This document shows positions 19,487 to 28,931 of a DNA stretch of 64,000 nt, one piece after another. The DNA is from Rachicladosporium sp. CCFEE 5018. Taxonomy: Eukaryota; Ascomycota; Dothideomycetes; Cladosporiales; Cladosporiaceae. The stretch covers positions 776,791 through 840,790 of the forward strand of contig KZ111148.1 of assembly GCA_002077045.2 (NCBI GenBank), in the 5' to 3' direction. Under the pieces are notes generated by a model that was not told the DNA's origin, did no database searches, and saw only the letters and a list, made by a program, of their open reading frames with translations. Each line of letters opens with the position of its first letter. Position 1 is the first letter of the stretch. Both the position numbers and the translations under genes were made by a program.

Positions 19487-21631
19487 ATGGCGTTGCGCAA
19501 GCAGGCCCATGATGATCCCCTCATCCTCCCTCTCTCATCCCTTACAGATACTTTCGTGTCACCGACCAAGAAAGCTAACAGCTATCCAGCCAGTGAATTG
19601 ACCGCACCACCAACCTCCATGCGGTCCATGAATATGCCCTCCTTCAACGCTCCTTCCCAGGCGCCACAAACTCGCCAACCGGCTTCAAGATTACAGAACA
19701 CACAGAAAGCGCCCTTGGGCAATGGCACGAGTTGGGGGTTTGGGCTGCCTGCGCCAGGTGCAGCTGGTGGAGCGGGTTTCGGTGGAGGTCTAGGGGGAGG
19801 AATTGGCGCAGCAGGAGCAGGAAGAGGGTTGGGAGGGCTGAGTGGGTTTGCACAGGTTATGGGCGGCGGTGGAGGGCAAGGGCCGATTGATATGAGGTGA
19901 GTTGGCTTAGCTTGGAGGTACAGAGCTTGAACTGGATGGTTCAACATCCGGGCAACTGGAGCTGAACGCGCTATCTACAAGTACGGAAACCTGGGGTAGT
20001 GCATAACGGATCTCTGAAAGACGGTGTCTGGACAAAAGCTTAGACGGGAGCACACATAGCGCGTTCATGCGGTCACCCTTTCCCGCTTTGCGTTGGAGCA
20101 AGCCATCGCAGCTTGCTGAGTCGATATATGGCTGTCCAGGAGACCTTCGCCGCAGCTCAACATTATCATACACGCGCGATGGGACCTGTATTGTCGTATG
20201 CGCAAGCACTGATCAGTCCAGCTAACGAGGCATCCAGTGACTTTCCCACTCTTTCCGGCGGACCACAGCCAGCGGGCAACGCTGCACAGTCGAGTTGGAA
20301 CAGCAATGTCCTCGGACAACCCACTGCACAGCCACAGCAACCACCGCAGCCTCAATCGCGAGCGCAACAGCAACCACCAGTACAGCAACGAGCGCCATCG
20401 ATAGCCCCCTCACAGCAATCATCATTAGACCAACTCGAGAATCAGCGATCACAGCAGTCGTCAGTCGATCGAGGGGTGGATGGGAGAGGAGGTGATGACT
20501 TTCCTCCTCTCAACGGGCAGGTAAACGGCGACGGCTACGGGCATACGAATGGCTTCGGCTCCAGCCTCCGGTCGCCAGAAAGCACGCAGCTGCCCAACAA
20601 TGCACGGCAAGCGCAATTGCCATTCCGAGACGGGAGCAACTCCACCCAGCAAAGTGCGCAAGCGCCGATCGGGCATCAAATCAACCAACCCCCAGCAGGC
20701 CCACAAGAAACACAAGTAAGTATCAGCAATCATGCACGAAGCCGACTCTCTTGATGGACGTTCCCTGACATCATCCCAGCAATCACCCATCCCCGCGCCA
20801 AACGGCCAATCTCACCCTCAACCCTCCACAACCAAACGATACGCAGACATGACCGAATCCGAGAAGTTCGGCCTCGAAGCACTGTCAGCAGCATACGAAG
20901 CTCGGAAAGCCCTCGAAACGAATCAACCCGTAGACGAGACGCTACCCCCAATAATGCGATCAGGCATCTTCTTCGGCCAAGATCTTAACAACCTTGGACT
21001 GGACCTCGACTCATTGGAGCCGCTGTATCCCACATTCGTGCCTTTTCCGGCTACGAATACTTCGGGAAGTGCGTTCGACTTCCATGATCGTCATACGGTG
21101 CCGGATTTTGAGTTGCCAGATGCGTACACTGTGACAAACATACCGCCGTTGGCTAGCAGGGTGCCCGCTATGAGCGATGGTATGGACTTTCCCTATCTCT
21201 CACGCTGATGCAACAGTACTGATGACAACGCAGAGACACTCTTCTGCATCTTCTACCAAATGCCTCACGACATCACGCAAGAGCTGGCGGCACAGGAGCT
21301 CCACTCTCGCGACTGGCGATGGCACAAGCTACTACGACAATGGCTACAGAAGGATACGCGGGAAGCTAACGCGGCATCATCGGTCCCGATACTCGATTTG
21401 ACAAACGGCGCACCCGTGGGCGTGCAGCCTACGAGAGTAACGCCTGGTGTGGAGAAGGGTGTGTATGTGTTCTTTGACGTCGGTAACTGGCGACGAGAAC
21501 GGAGGGAGTTCGTGCTGAACTATGAAGAGCTGGATCAGAGGGGACCGCTGGGTCAAGGTGTCATGATGGGCGGTGCTGTTGGCGGCGGTGAAGGACGAGG
21601 GAGCAGTGGTGTGGGCGGAGTCGGCGCATGA
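19487..21631 (+). CDS. NOT2: CCR4-NOT complex subunit NOT2
   Basis: Core subunit of the CCR4-NOT deadenylase complex. Four exons, join(19487..19896,20238..20715,20780..21179,21234..21631), encode 561 aa. The first exon is Gly-rich and ends GPIDM. Splicing the 341-nt intron creates IDM-SDFPTLSGG, the conserved NOT2 motif. The middle is Gln/Pro/Ser-rich. The C-terminal NOT2/3/5 domain is complete: TESEKFGLEAL, LDLDSLEPLYPTFVPFP, YTVTNIPPLASRVPAMSDETLFCIFYQMP, RDWRWHKLLRQWL, GVYVFFDVGNWRRERREFVLNYEELD. Introns 2 and 3 are 64 and 54 nt. Intron 1 is unusually long and could hide a further small exon. Confidence 0.92.
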
Positions 21632-21792
21632 TGACCACCATCTCTGGACGCTCCTTCCATGCCCGTCGGACAGATCGCTAGCAGAGTAGCACCAACTCCC
21701 GCTGTGACCTAGCGGCAGCTGTCAAGCGCCTTATCAGAGGCATCCAAGACTCACAGCCCCGTACATCCTCCACCCTCACTGCTCTCTATACC

Positions 21793-22321
21793 TCAATTGA
21801 CATAAGTCCCCCAAACACTAAACATCCACCCCAACGTCAATGTCGCAACAGTAATACTACTCGCCCCTCCCCTCCCCCACCGCACACTCCCGAAAACCCA
21901 CCACTCGCTCACAAAGTGCATCCACGCAACGCCATAAGTCCACAGCGCCATTTCATAGAACCTCGGATCATTCAGGCTATACGCACAGTAGAATCTTATC
22001 ACCGCTGCTAGCGCTGTCCAGGTCCCGAATGTGCGAGCTGAGAGGGGTGTAACGGGGGAGTTGGGGTTGGGGATCGCGGTGAAGGTTAGGGCGAGGGGGT
22101 TTGAGGGGGGTTTGTATGAAGAGGGCGCGGGGCCGGCGTATACTTCGCGGGTTCGGGCGAGGGTTGTGTAGGCTTGGATGCTGTTGGCGAGGGAGATGGC
22201 TGAGGTCTGGGACTGGGGGTTAGTGGGATAGGTGGGTGGGGGAGGGGAAAGGGTGTACGAGGAGAAGCCAGTAGGGGAGAAGACCGCCTGAGAGAGGTGG
22301 AAGCCAGGCGGAGGTGGACAT
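21793..22321 (-). CDS. ERG28: Ergosterol biosynthesis scaffold protein Erg28
   Basis: ER membrane protein that tethers the sterol C-4 demethylation complex. Complement(join(21793..22212,22259..22321)), 160 aa. The 46-nt intron (GTACAC...TAACCCCCAG) separates MSTSAWLPPLSGGLLPYWLLL from SQTSAISLANSIQAYTTLARTREVYAG. The second exon holds the family core VTPLSARTFGTWTALAAVIRFYCAY, NDPRFYEMALWTYGVAWMHFVSEWWVFGS and the last span, ending WGTYVN. Four hydrophobic segments fit the family. It is divergent from the 3-ketoacyl-CoA reductase gene, 252 bp apart. Confidence 0.92.
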
Positions 22322-22573
22322 GGTGAGCTTTGATCGCGGGCGACCTACACTATATTACTAAACTGTAGACTATATCGTTGTTGTCTCAGCTGGTTCCTGC
22401 ATTGGCGGCGGGAGATCGTCGTTGCAGCCGCGCCGAGGCGTGGAGTTTGTCGCGGCTCAGCATTTCGTCGTATCTGCAACCTCACTTCATTAAGCACACC
22501 TCCCAGCTTGAGCGTCATACAAAGAACGTTGCCATATAGATCAAAGCAGAATACCTCCAACACATCCGCCACA
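22322..22573. promoter_or_regulatory. Bidirectional promoter of ERG28 and the 3-ketoacyl-CoA reductase gene
   Basis: A compact 252-bp segment between two divergent start codons, the only available upstream region for both ER lipid-synthesis genes. No sterol-response motif of certain identity was recognised. Confidence 0.6.
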
Positions 22574-23622
22574 ATGGAGCAGCTCAACCCCGTCGACCCA
22601 TACGCAGCACCAGCAACCCAAGTTGCGGCTCTCATCGGAGTGCTCTTTATATCACTCAAGATCTTCTCGTTCTGGCGCATGATCGCCTCGCTCTTCTTCA
22701 TCCCAGGACAAAAGGTTGGCTGCTTTCAACCCATGTACGCTCAGCGCTTCGACTGACTATTACACAGCTCTCCACGTTCGGCCCTAAGGGTAGCTGGGCC
22801 CTCGTAACCGGCGCCTCAGATGGCCTAGGCAAAGAATACGCCCTGCAGCTCGCAGCAAAGGGCTTCAATGTCTTGCTGGTCTCCCGCACGCAAGCAAAGC
22901 TCGATACCTTGGCTTCCGACATCTCCTCGAAGTACAAGGTCGAGACTAAAACCCTGGCCATGGACTTCGCAGCGAACAACGACAAAGACTACGCCAAGCT
23001 CGCTGCCCTTGTCAAGGACCTTGACATCTCGATCTTAATCAACAATGTTGGACTCTCGCACTCCATTCCCGTTCCGTTCAATGATACGCCCGAGCAAGAG
23101 GTCAAAGATATCATCACGATCAACTGCCTCGCCACTCTCCGCGTAACCCAACTCGTTACACCCGGCGTCATCTCCCGCAAACGCGGTCTAATCCTCACCA
23201 TGGCATCCTTCGGCGGCGTGCTTCCTACGCCCCTCCTGGCTACTTACAGCGGCAGCAAAGCCTTCCTACAACAATGGTCCACGGCACTCTCGTCTGAGCT
23301 AGAGCCACACGGCGTGAAAGTCCACCTCGTGCAATCTTACCTCGTCACCTCAGCCATGAGCAAGATTCGCAAAGCGAGTTTGGTCGTGCCAACGCCGAAG
23401 CAATTCGTCAAGGCCGCGTTGGGCAGCATCGGGCGGAGTGGAGGTGCACAGGGGATCGCTGCTACTGGAGCGCCGTACTGGACTCATGCTATTCCACTTT
23501 GGGCGGTTGAGCAGTTGGGGCCGATGAATGGGTTTGTGTTGAAGGTCAATCGGGGGATGCATGAAGATATCAGGAAGAGGGCGTTGAGGAAGGCGGAGAG
23601 GGATGGGAAGAAGAGCAGCTGA
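22574..23622 (+). CDS. IFA38: Very-long-chain 3-oxoacyl-CoA reductase (3-ketoacyl-CoA reductase)
   Basis: ER-bound SDR enzyme that performs the first reduction in the fatty-acid elongation cycle. join(22574..22714,22768..23622), 331 aa; the 53-nt intron has a GTTGGC donor and TACACAG acceptor. An N-terminal span (VAALIGVLFISLKIFSFWRM) is followed by the cofactor motif ALVTGASDGLGKEYA, then INNVG and the catalytic YSGSK (Tyr-x-x-x-Lys) preceded by the Ser block MASFGG. The C-terminus is basic (KRALRKAERDGKKSS), compatible with ER retrieval by a dilysine-type signal. The length matches fungal orthologs of 330-350 aa. Confidence 0.93.
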
Positions 23623-23697
23623 GCTACAGGCAAAGCCATGAACGCAGGGCTGTAATTAGTCCAAAACCATTGTCAATTACGGAATCGTAGATCTACC

Positions 23698-24530
23698 CTA
23701 CACAGCCACCCCATCCTTCTCCCCTCTCACCTCCCCAGCCCTTTTCTCCTTCTGCCTCTCTTCCTCCTTCGCAATAATCGCCATCACCCGCTCATGCGGA
23801 TTCGCACCCTTCGCATGGCCAGAGACGTTGTTACTCCACGTCGTCGCTTTCCTGACTTTAGGCTGCTTCGGCTCCTCAGGAGGCTCAGAACCCCCGATCA
23901 TAGGGAAGGGGTTTTCCAGTGACCAGCCGAGGATCATGGGTCTGAAGCCGTCGCCGGAGAGAGAGTCGTACATTTCTTTCACTGTGTAGGCCATGTGGAG
24001 AGGGTATTCTCGTGAGCCTTCTGTGCCGGTATGCTGGGGTTTGATTAGTCATGCGACTTGTTGGGGTGGGATGGTGGCGGATGACTTACGGTGTACCACA
24101 CTAATCTTAATTTCCCGGGTTCGAGATCAGTGGTGGACCAGATACTTGGCCAGCCTAGACGGTACTTCGTCTCGAGCCAGTACGACTGATATGTAGGCAG
24201 CTGATCTTGGGCGGATTTGAAGCCTCGGGCATCGAAGAAGATTACGACTGTGCCGGGATTGTAGGCACCAGCTGAGGCGGGCTGAAAGGTGGCGAGAGCC
24301 TCGGCCGGGGTAGGCACGCCCATGATGGGACCGCAGCGTTGAGTGATATGTCGATCCCAGATGGTGTCGGTGACAAACCTGACCGTGTAGGACTCGGTGG
24401 TGGAAGAACTTCGCACGTGTGACAGGACCCAGATCCACGAGGCGTCCACGAGGTCGCCACGAGGCGCTCTTATCGATGGCCACGCTGCTTTGCAATCGAG
24501 ATATGGTCTTTTCAAGACTGGGTTGAACAA
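23698..24530 (-). CDS. Unrecognised conserved-looking protein, 5' end unresolved
   Basis: Two exons are clear: 24090..24530 and 23698..24033, joined across a 56-nt intron (GTAAGT...CTAATCAAACCCCAG). Together they encode about 258 aa: ...YNPGTVVIFFDARGFKSAQDQLP...GKLRLVWYT / HTGTEGSREYPLHMAYTVKEMYDSL...GWSLENPFPM, then a charged Pro/Lys/Glu-rich tail. I do not recognise the family. There is no in-frame ATG near the 5' end; the frame is open to a TGA near 24625, so at least one more upstream exon is needed. A candidate ATG lies near 24697, followed by a GTAAGG donor. It is divergent from HRQ1. A very weak resemblance to nitroreductase-like proteins was not convincing. Confidence 0.5.
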
Positions 24531-24885
24531 ATGTGGAAGTTGGAGAAAGCAATGAGTCGAAATCTCGGATGTCGGAGGAAGGGAAGCGTCGGAGCAAAAT
24601 GTATTTCAGAGTGCGGTATTCAATGGCTACGAGTACCTTTGATAAGCCTTACTGAGTCGTTATGGACAGTCCCCTTGTGTTGAAGCCGAAGGTCATCCTA
24701 GATTAGGAACGTGCTTGCCACGTGATCGCGCGAAGTCCAAACGCGCTCGGACGTGTCGCCATGATGTCACTAAAGTACGTCGATGGCAACCAAGGCCAAT
24801 GCGTGCAGGTAATGAACTGTAAGTACCAGGAGATGGCCAGATAACGAAGTGCAGTGGAAACCTTCGATAGAGAGGCTGTAGGACA

Positions 24886-27800
24886 ATGGTCAAGCTCCAG
24901 GCCGCCAGCGTCTCCAACCTTCTCGTCCACCACCGCAAGAGGAAGCGAGTGGATCCACCTGCGCCTACACCAGACGACGCTACGGGCGATGATGCCGCAG
25001 CGACAGAGTCGACTTCTACGACAGTCCCCACGAAGACGACAGATGGTGGCAAGAAGCCCCGTAGAACAGCCAAGGGTGGCGACAAACCTGCTCTTAGTCG
25101 ACAAGGATCCTCCACGGTCGTAGAGACATCGATACCTTGGCCAGACCACTTTGTGAAGCTCGCGCAGACACACAAGGCTTTGAACCTCGTCTACACCTTC
25201 TGCTGTACTCGCAAACATCTGGCGACGACTTTTGAGAAAATCAAGAGCTCAGTCGAGGCGAACACGAAGCGTGAGCTCACAACTGAAGATGTGGCGAGGA
25301 TCAAGACACTCGTCCCGCAGGCAATCAACTTCCAGTATGTCGACGAGGCGATGCTGCAAGTCAATCTCATGGGCGAGGAGAACCTCATGCAAGGACGAAG
25401 GGTGAAAGAGTTCTTCCCCATGAGCTTCAGAGAGACGCAGAATGTACAGGAAGCGGAAAAGCAGGGCAAGGAGAACGAGGAAGTGCTCTTATTTGAGTTC
25501 ATCGATGGCGATCTGAAGCGCATGGTGCAGCATGCGAAGACCGGCGAGCCAACAAAGGCAACAAGAAAGCTTAGGGAGGAGGACTTGAAGATGCCGGTGT
25601 ACAGCCACAAGCAGATGATGAAGTTGATTGAGAAGCGGAATGCGAAGTTCACGTCCGCGATCAATGTCTGGCTGAATGAGTGTGCGGAGCTCAAGGTTGA
25701 TCCTGTTGAAAAACTGGAGGAAGACCATAGAGCCTTCATACCCTACCCTGCCAACAGTAGGGCTTCCACGCCAGCACCCGACGCTGCGAAGGATAGTCTG
25801 CCTAAAGTGATTCCGTCAGAGCGCAAGAGCATACCAGACATCATACAGGAGCTACGCACGTCCGAGTGGTATACTGAACAGATCGTACCAGATGGCCACC
25901 GCGTGTTCGACCCACAGGAGCCAGTGTACGGCGAGCTAAACTTCCCCCTGAGTCAAGAGCTCGTCAATGCTCTGTACAACACTCGCAACATCCGGTCCCT
26001 CTACAGCCATCAGACAGAAGCCATCAATGCTCTGCACGACGGAAATAACGTCATTGTAGCGACTTCCACTAGCTCAGGCAAGTCGCTCATCTATCAGATC
26101 CCAGTACTACACACACTTGAGAGCGATCCACAGACTCGCGCGATGTACATCTTTCCCACGAAAGCACTTGCGCAAGATCAGCGACGAAGTCTGAAAGACA
26201 TCCTCTCTTTCCTGCCCGGACTCGAGGATGTCGTATGCGAGACCTTCGACGGTGACACTGCGATGTCAGATCGCAACTACATTCGTGACGAAGCGAGGAT
26301 CATCTTTACGAATCCCGACATGCTGCATCTGAGCATCCTTCCAAAGGAGGAGAGCTGGCGGAACTTCCTTCAGAACCTGCGTTACGTAGTAGTAGATGAG
26401 CTGCACGTCTATAATGGTCTCTTCGGCGCTCACGTGGCATTCATCATGCGGCGACTCCGAAGAATTTGCGCAGCTGTGGGCAACAGGAAGGTGAAGTTTA
26501 TCAGCTGTAGTGCTACGGTAGCCAATCCGGAAGAGCACATGAAGACGATCTTTGGCATCGAAGACGTCAAGCTCGTTGACTTCGATGGCTCACCGAGCGG
26601 GAGGAAAGAATTTTTGTGCTGGAACACGCCGTTCAAGGACCCTGCTGATCCCAGTAGCGGACGAGGCGACACTTTCGCCGAGACTGCGCGATTGTTCTGT
26701 CAGCTAATCCTGCGAGGTGTCAGAGTCATTGCGTTCTGTCGAATACGGAAGCAGTGTGAGATCCTGACGACTGCTATCAAGACTGAACTCCAAGCGCTGG
26801 AGCGCAGCGAGGTGATGGCGAGAGTCATGGCATACCGCGGAGGGTACACGCCACAGGATCGAAGACGAATCGAGAAGGAAATGTTCGAGGGCAAATTGGT
26901 TGGCATCGTGGCCACTACTGCCCTGGAGCTGGGTGTCGACATTGGCTCGCTCGATGCTGTGGTGACAGTCGGCTTCCCATACACGATCGCAAATCTTCGC
27001 CAACAGTCTGGCCGAGCAGGCCGTCGAAACAAAGACTCGCTCTCCGTGCTCATTGGAGACTGCTTCCCGACAGATCAGTACTACATGCAGAACCCAGACG
27101 AGATCTTCACCAAACCCAATTCTGAGCTGCAAGTGGACTTGACGAATATGCTTGTCCTAGAAGGACACATCCAAGTTGCCGCACACGAGATGCCCATACG
27201 CCCCGACGAAGACAGTCTCTTCTTCGGCAAACAACTTCCTGAAATTTGCACTGAACGGCTGCAAGGTCCAGATAACCTAGGCTTCTTCCACACCGACGCC
27301 CGTTACTTGCCCTACCCCTCCCGCTCCGTAGCGATCCGGGACACAGAAGACGACCACTTCGCCATCATAAACACGGCCACTAACACAGTCCTCGAAGAGC
27401 TAGAAGCTTCTCGAGCCTTCTTCACGATCTACGAAGGCGGCATCTTCCTGCATCAGGGCTTGACCTACCTGGTAAAGGAGATGAGCACGGAACGCATGAT
27501 CGCCAAAGTCGAGCGCGTGAAAGTCGACTGGACGACGCAGCAGCGCGATTACACTGATATCGACCCCATCGAGACGGAGGCCATTCGCCGGATACCCGGT
27601 AGCCTGAGCCGCGCGTTCTTCGGCACGATCAAAGTGCATCAAAACGTCTTTGGCTTCTTCAAAGTCGACAAGAAGCGCCGCATCCTCGATGCCGTGCAAG
27701 TCGATAACCCACCTATCATCATCTTCAGCAAGGGCATGTGGCTCGATGTACCGCGCTCAGCGATCGAGATCCTGAACTCCAGGCGACTCAATCTAGCTGG

Positions 27801-28383
27801 AGCAATCCATGCAGCTGAGCACGCGATCTTGAGCCTGATGCCGAACTTCGTCATCTCCATGCCCGGAGATGTGAAGACGGAGTGCAAGGTCGCCATCAAA
27901 GAGTTCCAGAAGAAGGAGTCGCAACGGAAGCGGCCGGCGAGACTGACGTTCTATGATTCGAAAGGCGGGCAACATGGGTCTGGTATAGCAGCCAAGGCAT
28001 TCGAGTTCGTTGATCTGCTGCTTACGCAAGCTTGCGATCGCGTGGAGGCTTGTCATTGCCACGAGGGATGCCTTGAGTGCTGCTGCAGTGAGCGATGCAG
28101 GGAAGCGAATCAAGTCATGTCCAAGGCTGGCGCTGAAGTCGTACTCAAGAGTCTGCTTGGCCGAGAAATCGACGTGGAAAACCTACCCTGGGGACCTGAA
28201 GAGGCGTTGCCAGCAGGAATCGAGACTGTCGTGTTTGCTCCGATGGTCAGGCCGCGACGCGGGGTGAGGATCGATGAGGTGGAGGTGCATAGAGGTAATG
28301 GAATCGAGAAGAGGGTCGTGGGCGGGATGTACGAAGATGAAGATGGAGTTGTCAGGATCAAGGAGGAGGTAATTGATGATTGA
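24886..28383 (+). CDS. HRQ1: RecQ4-like 3'-5' DNA helicase Hrq1
   Basis: Nuclear SF2 helicase acting in genome stability and crosslink repair. Single exon, 1165 aa. The N-terminus (1-380) is basic with Thr/Asp-rich stretches. Helicase motifs: I ATSTSSGKSL (about 391), Ia FPTKALAQDQ, II VVDELH (about 502), III SCSATVANP, IV RGVRVIAFCRIRKQCE, V TTALELGVDIGSLD, VI QQSGRAGRRN. Next come the Hrq1-specific region (FHTDARYLPYPSR, FGTIKVHQNVFGFFKVDK) and the C-terminal DUF1998-type Cys cluster CHCHEGCLECCCSERC near 1055-1070. Length and order match fungal Hrq1. The first ATG at 24886 has no earlier in-frame ATG without a stop. Confidence 0.94.
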   Translation: MVKLQAASVSNLLVHHRKRKRVDPPAPTPDDATGDDAAATESTSTTVPTKTTDGGKKPRRTAKGGDKPALSRQGSSTVVETSIPWPDHFVKLAQTHKALNLVYTFCCTRKHLATTFEKIKSSVEANTKRELTTEDVARIKTLVPQAINFQYVDEAMLQVNLMGEENLMQGRRVKEFFPMSFRETQNVQEAEKQGKENEEVLLFEFIDGDLKRMVQHAKTGEPTKATRKLREEDLKMPVYSHKQMMKLIEKRNAKFTSAINVWLNECAELKVDPVEKLEEDHRAFIPYPANSRASTPAPDAAKDSLPKVIPSERKSIPDIIQELRTSEWYTEQIVPDGHRVFDPQEPVYGELNFPLSQELVNALYNTRNIRSLYSHQTEAINALHDGNNVIVATSTSSGKSLIYQIPVLHTLESDPQTRAMYIFPTKALAQDQRRSLKDILSFLPGLEDVVCETFDGDTAMSDRNYIRDEARIIFTNPDMLHLSILPKEESWRNFLQNLRYVVVDELHVYNGLFGAHVAFIMRRLRRICAAVGNRKVKFISCSATVANPEEHMKTIFGIEDVKLVDFDGSPSGRKEFLCWNTPFKDPADPSSGRGDTFAETARLFCQLILRGVRVIAFCRIRKQCEILTTAIKTELQALERSEVMARVMAYRGGYTPQDRRRIEKEMFEGKLVGIVATTALELGVDIGSLDAVVTVGFPYTIANLRQQSGRAGRRNKDSLSVLIGDCFPTDQYYMQNPDEIFTKPNSELQVDLTNMLVLEGHIQVAAHEMPIRPDEDSLFFGKQLPEICTERLQGPDNLGFFHTDARYLPYPSRSVAIRDTEDDHFAIINTATNTVLEELEASRAFFTIYEGGIFLHQGLTYLVKEMSTERMIAKVERVKVDWTTQQRDYTDIDPIETEAIRRIPGSLSRAFFGTIKVHQNVFGFFKVDKKRRILDAVQVDNPPIIIFSKGMWLDVPRSAIEILNSRRLNLAGAIHAAEHAILSLMPNFVISMPGDVKTECKVAIKEFQKKESQRKRPARLTFYDSKGGQHGSGIAAKAFEFVDLLLTQACDRVEACHCHEGCLECCCSERCREANQVMSKAGAEVVLKSLLGREIDVENLPWGPEEALPAGIETVVFAPMVRPRRGVRIDEVEVHRGNGIEKRVVGGMYEDEDGVVRIKEEVIDD

Positions 28384-28931
28384 CATTGAAGTGGTGCGTG
28401 TATCGTCGGACCTACCTCCGCTTCTCCTAACCTCTGAATGTTCCTGTGCTTTCATAAGTATACCTGCAACAGTGGATCTGCCGTGAATGCTGGTAGGAGA
28501 GTGCCGACTGTACGCCAATAGTCTCATTGTGAAGTCAAAAATCACGCGTCCACGGCAGCACAGCTTCCGCCGCTGTAAACGTAAGCGCAGGAGCGCTCAG
28601 CCTTCTGGAGAAGCGGAGGAAAGTAGGGGACTCGACATGAGTACGAGGCGAAAGTGTCGCCATGTCTACATTGAGCTATTGCACGCGCGCGAGGTCTCCT
28701 GCGTTAGTAAAGCAGATGAGAGTGCCTTTGCATCGAATGATGTTGTAGCAGAAAGAGTCACGCAGGATAAAAAGTTCGGCTGGAAACACTTCCGTACGAC
28801 ACAGACCACCGCGCTTTCAGAGGAGAAACTCCGAAGTTGATGTGAGCCCGTCAATGACGTGGGCGTGTTGCGACTCAAATAGCTGGTTTACGTGAGGATT
28901 GTAGAAAGCGTGCTTTGTCCCAGCTGAATCA
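28384..28931. other. 3' intergenic region between HRQ1 and the HET gene
   Basis: Holds the two facing 3' UTRs. A 117-codon open frame here (28487-28840) has no recognisable domain and no conserved look, so I do not call it. Confidence 0.4.

Noticed and set aside
28487..28840. 117-codon frame after HRQ1
   Set aside because: No recognisable family, no splice support, lies in facing 3' UTRs.
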